Shown: one piece after another, positions 6,964 through 10,876 of the stretch
How positions within the stretch are numbered: position 1 is the first letter of the stretch
Layout: each line of letters opens with the position of its first letter
From: JBPOIS01 sp052034295
Lineage (GTDB): Bacteria; Pseudomonadota; Gammaproteobacteria; Pseudomonadales; Moraxellaceae
Length of the DNA: 10,876 nt
Assembly: GCA_052034295.1 (NCBI GenBank)
Contig: JBPOIS010000171.1
Coordinates: 1-10,876 of the forward strand
Reading direction: 5' to 3'
The notes under the pieces: model-generated
The model's input: only the letters and a program-made list of their open reading frames with translations
Told to the model about the DNA's origin: nothing
Databases searched by the model: none
Position numbers and translations under genes: made by a program

Positions 6964-6994
6964 AAAAAAAACGCACCGGAGCCGGTGCGTTTTT
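6964..6994. terminator. Strong bidirectional intrinsic terminator
   Basis: ACGCACCG (6971-6978) and CGGTGCGT (6983-6990) form a perfect 8-bp stem around a four-base GAGC loop. An A-run lies on the left (6964-6971) and a T-run on the right (6990-6994). It therefore works on both strands and sits between the converging ppk (+) and Tim44-like (-) genes. It ends 14 bases beyond the stop of the latter. Confidence 0.9.
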
Positions 6995-7007
6995 GCTGCA
7001 GGCCTGT

Positions 7008-8036
7008 TCAGCGCTGCTCAATGCCCATCAATTGCCAGTGGCTGCCCTGAACCGGACGAATCAGGTGCCACACCTCCTGAAAAGGCGTCTCGGCTGCCCC
7101 CAGTGATTCAATCACGGTGCCGCTGAACAGCACGCTGGCGGTGTACTGGTGGCCTTCATGGGCACTGCCGAGCAGCTGTGCGGACAGCTGTGGAAATTCG
7201 GCTGGGTCAGTGTTGGCGGCGATTTCGCCCTGCATCTGTGCAAAGAGCTCCGGGGTCATGTAGGCGCGCAGCTCGTTCAGGCTGCCCTGACCGTTCATGG
7301 TCTGCAGGTGCCGGAACAGGTTGCGCATGTCGCGCAGGAATTCATTCACCGGGGTGCCATCGGCCAGCGTGTTACCGCCGGTGTAGGCACCGCCCGCAGC
7401 CATGCCCCCGCTGCCGGGCAGGGCACTGCCGACCGGCTGGCCAAAGATGTTGGTGTTGCTGCCGCCCTGCGCTGTGCCGGGTTGTGCGGATTTATTCAAA
7501 AAACCGCCGCCTGAACTGCCGGGCTGTGGCATCGACATCGGTGCCTGCGGCAGACCGGCCACACGGGCCTGACGCTGACGCAGCCTGCGGAACACAAAAA
7601 AAGCCAGTCCCCCCAGCAGGATCAGCCACAGCCAGCCAAACGAGCTGCCTGATTGCGGTGCAGGTTGCTGCGGATAGGGTGCCGGGGCCGTGCCATTTTC
7701 GGACCACTGGCCCGCAGGCGTGCCGGGCTGTGCGTTGGCATTGCTGGCATGGCCCAGCGCATAGCCTGCAGCCCCGGCGGCAATGGCAGCCCCTGCGACG
7801 GTGCCCATGCCCACACCGTTACGGCGTGGCTGGCTGGCCGGATAGGCGGGGGCGCTGCGCGATGGGCTGTCGCTGCTGTAACTGCTGCTGGAGCGACTGG
7901 GTGAAGAATAACTGCGCGAGCTGCCGTAGCTTTTGCCGCCACCCAGACGCTTGGCTTCGGCCACCGGGGCCAGCAGCAGGCTGGTGGACAGCAGGGCAGT
8001 GAGCCACAGGGTGGGGCGGCGTTGCAGTGTGGGCAT
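7008..8036 (-). CDS. Exported or membrane protein with C-terminal Tim44-like domain
   Basis: The protein has 342 residues. Residues 1-28 look like a signal sequence with an AxA-type end (VAEA at 25-28). Residues 29-70 are a low-complexity Ser/Tyr/Gly/Pro stretch. Residues about 73-99 are a glycine-zipper-like hydrophobic segment (GVGMGTVAGAAIAAGAAGYA). A linker follows, then a second membrane segment at about 132-149 flanked by basic RRLRQRQAR. Another Gly/Ser/Gln-rich linker leads to residues 228-342, a Tim44-like domain (VNEFLRDMRNLFRHLQ, then YMTPELFAQM and a final HWQLMGIEQ). Bacterial proteins of this layout are common and little understood; the domain is related to the mitochondrial import factor Tim44 and to MlaC/NTF2-type folds. 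The start ATG at 8036 follows a GAGG-type ribosome binding site. The gene is alone on its strand and ends at the bidirectional terminator. Its target is unknown. Confidence 0.85.
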   Translation of the reverse strand: MPTLQRRPTLWLTALLSTSLLLAPVAEAKRLGGGKSYGSSRSYSSPSRSSSSYSSDSPSRSAPAYPASQPRRNGVGMGTVAGAAIAAGAAGYALGHASNANAQPGTPAGQWSENGTAPAPYPQQPAPQSGSSFGWLWLILLGGLAFFVFRRLRQRQARVAGLPQAPMSMPQPGSSGGGFLNKSAQPGTAQGGSNTNIFGQPVGSALPGSGGMAAGGAYTGGNTLADGTPVNEFLRDMRNLFRHLQTMNGQGSLNELRAYMTPELFAQMQGEIAANTDPAEFPQLSAQLLGSAHEGHQYTASVLFSGTVIESLGAAETPFQEVWHLIRPVQGSHWQLMGIEQR

Positions 8037-8167
8037 GGTGATGGCCTCAGAACAATAACCTTAAGACTTAGATTAACAGACCGGGTCAGTTGATCCTGTA
8101 ACGATGGGTGTGCAGGCACGATCAGGGCTGTTGATTGCGGTGGCCTGAAAGTTTTGGCTGGGTTAGG

Positions 8168-8195
8168 GGGAGGGCCTCGCGGCCTCTCTTTTATT
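8168..8195 (+). terminator. Orphan terminator-like hairpin
   Basis: Bases 8168-8176 pair with 8181-8188 around a TCGC loop, with one bulged G (8172) and one G-T pair, and run into TTTTATT. No + strand gene ends upstream of it. It may end a small RNA or be debris of a lost gene; it may also have no role. Confidence 0.35.
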
Positions 8196-8220
8196 GGGTC
8201 AAAAAGAGTTGAAAATTGGT

Positions 8221-8240
8221 GGCTGAGCGAAGTCGAAGCC
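8221..8240. repeat. Short intergenic repeat-like 20-mer
   Basis: GGCTGAGCGAAGTCGAAGCC has complementary ends (GGCT/AGCC). It resembles a short sequence I remember as scattered between genes in several bacterial genomes. Only one copy is visible here, so the repeat status rests on memory. Confidence 0.4.
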
Positions 8241-8301
8241 GGGTTGTGTTCAGGATTTCGGCTTGGGCCTTCGGCGACCTATTTTTGTTGTGGCAATAGT
8301 A

Positions 8302-8492
8302 GGGCCTGTCATCACTTGAGCCAAATAACGCTGGCGGCCAGGTGGATGGCCCCCAGGAAATTGCATGCGGTCTTGTCGTACCGTGTGGCAATGGCCCGAT
8401 ACTGTTTGAGTCGGGCAAAGAAGTTCTCAATCAGATGCCGGGCGCGGTACTGCCAGCGGTCATGGTCACTTGGCTCAATTGATGACAGGCCC
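8302..8492 (-). mobile_element. 191-base mini-element from an IS5-type transposon (internal deletion)
   Basis: The ends form terminal inverted repeats of 23 bases with one mismatch. The left is 8302-8324, beginning GGGCCTGTCATCACTTGAG. The right is 8470-8492, whose complement begins GGGCCTGTCATCAATTGAG. Each end is flanked by TA (8300-8301 and 8493-8494), a plausible target duplication of the kind used by parts of the IS5 family. Inside, the - strand encodes only the last part of a DDE transposase whose stop codon lies in the left repeat. The right repeat passes almost directly into that fragment, so most of the transposase has been deleted while both ends survive. The structure could be moved in trans by a full-length relative and acts like a MITE. 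The exact IS group was not determined. Confidence 0.85.
8312..8491 (-). pseudogene. C-terminal remnant of an IS5-family transposase
   Basis: Read on the - strand the frame gives DRWQYRARHLIENFF, then ARLKQYRAIATRYDKTACNF, then LGAIHLAASVIWLK and a TGA stop (8312-8314). HLIENFF carries the last acidic residue (Glu) of the DDE triad, and RIATRYDKT-like segments are typical of IS5-group transposases. The N-terminal and middle domains with both Asp residues are absent and no start codon is credible. It is therefore a non-functional remnant inside the mini-element. Confidence 0.88.
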
Positions 8493-8658
8493 TAGGCTTT
8501 GCTGGTCTGATTTTCTGAGCCGGAAAATAAATTTTTGGTAATTTTTTAAAAAATATCCCATAGGCCAGGCCATCCTTCGAATTGCCTGAGGGACCCTGGA
8601 GCAGGCTGAAGATGAAGATGTAGGTGAGATCAGTTCAGTTACGCCCAGCGATAAAATA

Positions 8659-9123
8659 TTAAAATTCAATACACTGTACGCTATCATCGTATAAGTCGGT
8701 CATCAGCTTCTCCACATCTTTGAGCACTGAGGTTTTTACTATATCGGTGATGCCATTGACAAAAACACTAATTTGTTGGACGTCCCCTGAATCAATGGCC
8801 TGATCCAAGCGCATAAAGAGCTCATTAATGGTACTGCGACGTTCAGCAAAAGTCTGGTCGAGATATGATCTCAGTAGTTCCTTCTGTGCTTGGATCTTGG
8901 AGATTTGAATGTCTTTTACGGCGGAGATCTGTTCGCGCTTGGTTGTCTCAATTTGAACAGTTGTCTTGTAACGCTCATAGCTGCTCATCAGCATTTCCAT
9001 ACTGCTGAGCGCCCCCAGTGCCATGTTTTTAGAGACTGAGGCAAATTTTTGAGTGTTTTTTACAACATTGCCTTTTTTGTTTCCTGCCTTGACCACTGTG
9101 CCAGTCACCGATTTAACGTTCAT
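8659..9123 (-). CDS. Coiled-coil protein of unknown function, third gene of accessory cluster
   Basis: The protein has 154 residues and no family I can name. The first 26 residues are basic and probably flexible (Lys at 4, 12, 16, 17, 22, 26). A mildly hydrophobic Ala/Met/Ser stretch follows at 30-48 (ASVSKNMALGALSSMEMLMS). Residues about 49-110 are a long charged helix likely to form a coiled coil (TTVQIETTKREQISAVKD, KELLRSYLDQTFAERRSTI). A last helical part (SGDVQQISVFVNGITDIVKTS) precedes the end. The segment YLDQTFAERRSTINELF resembles a widespread uncharacterised bacterial protein I have seen beside glycine-rich membrane proteins like its neighbour. GGGAGG lies 6 bases before the ATG, a strong ribosome binding site. 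The gene follows the 309-aa gene by 55 bases that hold a hairpin. A structural partner of that protein is the simplest reading. Confidence 0.8.
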   Translation of the reverse strand: MNVKSVTGTVVKAGNKKGNVVKNTQKFASVSKNMALGALSSMEMLMSSYERYKTTVQIETTKREQISAVKDIQISKIQAQKELLRSYLDQTFAERRSTINELFMRLDQAIDSGDVQQISVFVNGITDIVKTSVLKDVEKLMTDLYDDSVQCIEF

Positions 9124-9144
9124 GGATGCCCTCCCATGGTGGAA

Positions 9145-9168
9145 AGTCAGCGCTTGATCGCGCTGACT
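9145..9168. other. Perfect 9-bp hairpin between the second and third cluster genes
   Basis: AGTCAGCGC (9145-9153) and GCGCTGACT (9160-9168) are exact complements around six bases. On the - strand it lies just after the stop of the 309-aa gene and before the ribosome binding site of the 154-aa gene. Only three T residues follow on that strand, so it is unlikely to be a full terminator. It could attenuate, protect an mRNA end, or set the ratio of the two products. Confidence 0.65.
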
Positions 9169-9178
9169 GAGTCTTGAA

Positions 9179-10108
9179 TTAGACGTTCAGAACGCCAGCA
9201 CATTTTTGCTGAATACCTGGAATCGCAGAACCGTCCTCTGCCATCAGGCTAATATCGAGCAAATCCTTGAGACCCCTACCCACCGCGAACATCTTCTGCA
9301 TGGCTGCCTTGTCACTGATATCGAAGGTTTTAACCTGCTCAAAACGCTCAACCATCTTATTCAGGGCATCACTAAGTTCATGGGCATTTTCTTCAAGACC
9401 CTCAAGGCCTACTTTCATGAGGTCAATTTTTTCAATTGCAGTGTCAACCTGATCCCGGTATTCACGTGCTTGAGTGATGGCCTCTTCCGCCTTGCTGGCC
9501 AACATAAAGCCACCAATTGCCAAGGCAGGACCTGCAACAATCCCACCTAGGGCAATCATGCCTCCAGCCATACCAAAACCGCCCGCTGCCAATGAGCCAC
9601 CACCAAGCCATGCCAAAGTCGCATTGCTGGCGGCAACACCTGAAAGGCTGCTGATGGCTGTGCCTGTTGAAGCTGTGGCCAACCAGCCTACAGAGCCATA
9701 TGCACCCAGGCCTGCCAAAGCGCCGCCCATGGCACTTGAGGCCAGATTGGTATCAAGCTCTATAGACAAGTTAACCATGTTCTGCAGGCTTTTGACTTCT
9801 TCAATAGTGAACGTGGTCTCAAAGCCTTCAAGGGTACTCTTGGCATCCTTGTTTTTCTTGATCATCTCAACGATGTGCTTGATCTGGTCTTGAAAAATTT
9901 CTTTTTTCTGCTCACCAAGCTCTTGGAACGTTGCGCTTACTTCTTGTCGCTTTTCTTCAAGTTCCTCTTTAGCTTCGCGATGACGGCGTTCCGCGTTCTG
10001 GCCCATCCGCTTGGCGGTATCGAGCGTGTCAAGTGCGTCCTTGCCCTTGATAATTCCAGTTGCAGCCAGGCCAGCCGCTGCACCCCAGAGAAGGATTGGT
10101 AAAGGCAT
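9179..10108 (-). CDS. Glycine-rich membrane-core protein with flanking coiled coils, function unknown
   Basis: The protein has 309 residues from ATG 10106-10108. AGGGGA lies about six bases before this ATG. An in-frame start further up (10186) would run through the end of the preceding gene and is rejected. Visible parts are: a hydrophobic N-terminus (PLPILLWGAAAGLAATGII, 2-20), then a charged coiled coil at about 24-97 (RRHREAKEELEEKRQEV), and a short linker. A very long Gly/Ala-rich hydrophobic core spans about 123-205 (LAWLGGGSLAAGGFGMAGG at 165-183, GGIVAGPALAIGGFMLASK). A second helical region follows at about 206-262. The layout of two helical arms around a glycine-zipper hairpin resembles pore-forming or membrane-inserting proteins. 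I recall close homologues annotated only as hypothetical. No enzyme motif is seen. The gene starts 19 bases after the YkgJ-like gene, within one operon. Confidence 0.85.
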   Translation of the reverse strand: MPLPILLWGAAAGLAATGIIKGKDALDTLDTAKRMGQNAERRHREAKEELEEKRQEVSATFQELGEQKKEIFQDQIKHIVEMIKKNKDAKSTLEGFETTFTIEEVKSLQNMVNLSIELDTNLASSAMGGALAGLGAYGSVGWLATASTGTAISSLSGVAASNATLAWLGGGSLAAGGFGMAGGMIALGGIVAGPALAIGGFMLASKAEEAITQAREYRDQVDTAIEKIDLMKVGLEGLEENAHELSDALNKMVERFEQVKTFDISDKAAMQKMFAVGRGLKDLLDISLMAEDGSAIPGIQQKCAGVLNV

Positions 10109-10127
10109 TTCTATTCCCCTTGGATTG

Positions 10128-10403
10128 TCATGATGGTTTAACACTATGGCCATAAGGCCCTTTCTGCATTTCTGCACAAAGCTCACGGTTTAGCTCAGTG
10201 AATTTAACAGGTGCCATTTTTCTGAAATGATGTTGATACATCATTTTTGAGTTACAAATATCCGGCCTGCTGTCAAAGATCTGGCATTCCTTTGTTTCTA
10301 TGTCAAGGTTGATGCAAATTCCATCTCCGCGGTCAAGATGAGTATACAGTGGATTGCTTTTAAGCTGGGTACAGCAAATCCCGCAGCGATTACATTCAAT
10401 CAT
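10128..10403 (-). CDS. YkgJ-family cysteine-cluster protein (putative metal binding)
   Basis: The protein has 91 residues. The N-terminus MIECNRCGICC gives a CxxCxxCC cluster (Cys4, Cys7, Cys10, Cys11). Further cysteines follow at 30 (GDGIC), 40 (KECQIF), 50 (RPDIC) and 76. The spacing and the C-x-IF-x-x-RP-x-x-C context match the YkgJ/PF03692 group, predicted to bind zinc or an iron-sulfur cluster. Chain length is near the lower end for the family. The start ATG at 10401-10403 has only a weak ribosome binding site; a promoter lies about 50 bases upstream. It is the first gene of the - strand cluster and its G+C is well below that of the flanking genes. Members of this family turn up in many contexts, so the role here cannot be deduced. 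A sensor or maturation function for the two downstream products is a hypothesis. Confidence 0.88.
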   Translation of the reverse strand: MIECNRCGICCTQLKSNPLYTHLDRGDGICINLDIETKECQIFDSRPDICNSKMMYQHHFRKMAPVKFTELNRELCAEMQKGPYGHSVKPS

Positions 10404-10458
10404 TGAACATCAATCCCACTTCAATTTCCGTAGCATCGAATTTTTATCTCTTGTATGA

Positions 10459-10486
10459 ACTATATCTGAATTTTTATTCTTATCAA
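10459..10486 (-). promoter_or_regulatory. Sigma70-type promoter of the accessory cluster
   Basis: On the - strand TTGATA (10486-10481) is the -35 element and TATAGT (10464-10459) the -10 element, with a 16-base spacer. Transcription would begin near 10452, leaving about 50 bases of leader before the YkgJ-like ATG. The 60 bases from 10441 to 10500 are only 20% G+C, which also suits silencing by an H-NS-like protein. Confidence 0.65.
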
Positions 10487-10496
10487 GCCAAATTTT

Positions 10497-10631
10497 TTAA
10501 TTTTTTTCGGGCAAGCAGCGGAGGCGACAGGTGGTGTCATCTGGTGTACACAGGACTATATCGGGCTTGAGGACGGTCGGCATCCTTCCTTTCTTCAATG
10601 GCTTGGTCATCCAGGTACGGGTCATGGTCAT
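10497..10631 (-). CDS. Doubtful small open frame, 44 codons
   Basis: Starting at ATG 10629-10631 it reads MTMTRTWMTKPLKKGRMP, continues with PDIVLCTPDDTTCRLRC and ends at TAA (10497-10499). A GAGTGAGG sequence lies just upstream and could bind the ribosome. The frame can be extended to 61 codons from 10682. Two cysteines sit near the C-terminus. I recognise no family. It may be a real small protein, the tail of a lost gene, or chance. It lies on the same strand as radA and the cluster, 65 bases before the cluster's -10 element would be reached. Confidence 0.3.
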   Translation of the reverse strand: MTMTRTWMTKPLKKGRMPTVLKPDIVLCTPDDTTCRLRCLPEKN

Positions 10632-10745
10632 TGCCTCACTCTCGGCATTAACAAAAAAGTTATGAGACTCTGGAGTACGCAACCTTATCCAAGATAAACG
10701 ACTTCAGCAAACCCATCGGCATTGATCAACGCTGGCAGGCGTGGC

Positions 10746-10876
10746 TCAACCCTGATCCACCAGTTCAAACGCGGCGCTGATGGCTTCGTGCAAACGGCCC
10801 ACGCCGATCACCTGCAGGCCGGGAATGGCCTGCTTGGGCTGGTTGCCGCGCGGCACGATCGCAGTTTTGAAGCCAT
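10746..10876 (-). CDS. radA: DNA repair protein RadA, C-terminal end (5' part outside window)
   Basis: The - strand frame from the right edge reads GFKTAIVPRGNQPKQ, then AIPGLQVIGVGRLHEAI, and ends at a TGA stop (10746-10748). About 43 residues are visible. GFKTAIVP followed by a glycine-containing loop and V-x-V-x-x-L-x-E-A is the end of the Lon-like domain of RadA. RadA is a RecA-related ATPase that drives branch migration in homologous recombination. Only the tail is present, so the zinc finger and Walker motifs cannot be checked. The high G+C of this piece against the AT-rich DNA next to it marks the right boundary of the accessory region. Confidence 0.85.
   Translation of the reverse strand, partial: GFKTAIVPRGNQPKQAIPGLQVIGVGRLHEAISAAFELVDQG

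Larger units (their letters stand above)
8037..8658. other. Gene-poor junction between housekeeping block and accessory cluster
   Basis: No intact gene is supported in these 622 bases. Bases 8037-8165 are the upstream region of the Tim44-like gene. An orphan terminator-like hairpin (8168-8195), a repeat-like 20-mer (8221-8240) and an IS-derived mini-element (8302-8492) follow. Bases 8495-8658 hold an AT-rich block (8524-8557) containing the 14-base palindrome ATTTTTTAAAAAAT at 8541-8554. The same palindrome occurs upstream of ppk at 4628-4641. Beyond it is moderately GC-rich DNA up to the end of the 154-aa gene with no recognisable coding content. The composition shift begins here, consistent with a boundary of acquired DNA. 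Confidence 0.6.
10404..10745. other. Region between radA and the accessory cluster
   Basis: This 342-base stretch contains the cluster promoter, a doubtful 44-codon frame (10497-10631, -) and 114 bases (10632-10745) next to the radA stop in which I see no gene, tRNA or terminator. No direct-repeat copy of the radA 3' end was found by eye near the left side of the cluster, so an attachment site cannot be claimed. Confidence 0.5.

Noticed and set aside
6872..7126. Short + strand frames across the bidirectional terminator
   Set aside because: They read through a strong hairpin and into the antisense of the Tim44-like gene, with no ribosome binding site.
8191..8430. - strand frame of 79 codons over the mini-element
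   Set aside because: It is out of frame with the transposase remnant and crosses the element end; the true remnant is in another frame.
9474..9893. + strand frame of 139 codons rich in Pro and Ala inside the 309-aa gene
   Set aside because: It is the complement of the Gly/Ala core; no start signal and no family.
10109..10186. Earlier start for the 309-aa protein at 10186
   Set aside because: The extension overlaps the preceding gene, has no fitting ribosome binding site, and the internal ATG at 10108 has AGGGGA at good spacing.
1..10876. CRISPR array, tRNA or rRNA genes
   Set aside because: No regularly spaced direct repeats of CRISPR length and no cloverleaf or rRNA-like sequence were seen on either strand.

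Overview
The window looks like chromosomal DNA of a high-GC gammaproteobacterium. The polyphosphate kinase, the monofunctional transglycosylase and the mtgA-ppk order recall Acinetobacter and its relatives, so a GC-rich member of the Moraxellaceae is my best guess. This placement rests on remembered protein similarity, not on a search. Most of the window (1 to about 8040) is housekeeping DNA; a sampled 60-base line inside ppk is 72% G+C.

Layout, left to right. A + strand block holds the 3' end of leuA (2-isopropylmalate synthase), a HolD-like DNA polymerase III psi subunit with a Pro/Ala-rich linker, and dusB (tRNA-dihydrouridine synthase). A 354-base stretch without a supported gene follows. 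A - strand pair with a 4-base ATGA overlap encodes a small glutaredoxin-like protein and a rhomboid intramembrane protease. Divergent from them, on the + strand, are mtgA (peptidoglycan glycosyltransferase), an intrinsic terminator, and ppk (polyphosphate kinase 1). Between mtgA and ppk lie three TGACAG repeats at exact 11-base spacing, a Pho-box-like array that overlaps the ppk ribosome binding site. A strong two-way terminator (6964-6994) separates ppk from a - strand exported protein with a Tim44-like domain.

From about 8040 to 10745 the character changes. A gene-poor stretch carries a short intergenic repeat and a 191-base mini-element with 23-base terminal inverted repeats; the element retains the C-terminus of an IS5-type transposase. 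A - strand three-gene cluster of markedly lower G+C follows (42-45% in sampled lines, about 20% in its promoter region). Its genes, in transcription order, encode a YkgJ-type cysteine-cluster protein of 91 aa, a 309-aa protein with a coiled coil, a long glycine-rich hydrophobic core and a second helical region, and a 154-aa coiled-coil protein. A good sigma70-type promoter precedes the cluster and a perfect 9-bp hairpin sits between the last two genes. The right edge holds the 3' end of radA on the - strand.

The three-gene cluster is the best candidate for an undescribed system. It is compact, co-directional, compositionally foreign, lies beside a transposon relic, and combines a probable metal-binding protein with a membrane-inserting protein and a coiled-coil partner. 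Its function cannot be read from the sequence; defence, toxin or membrane-stress roles are hypotheses only.
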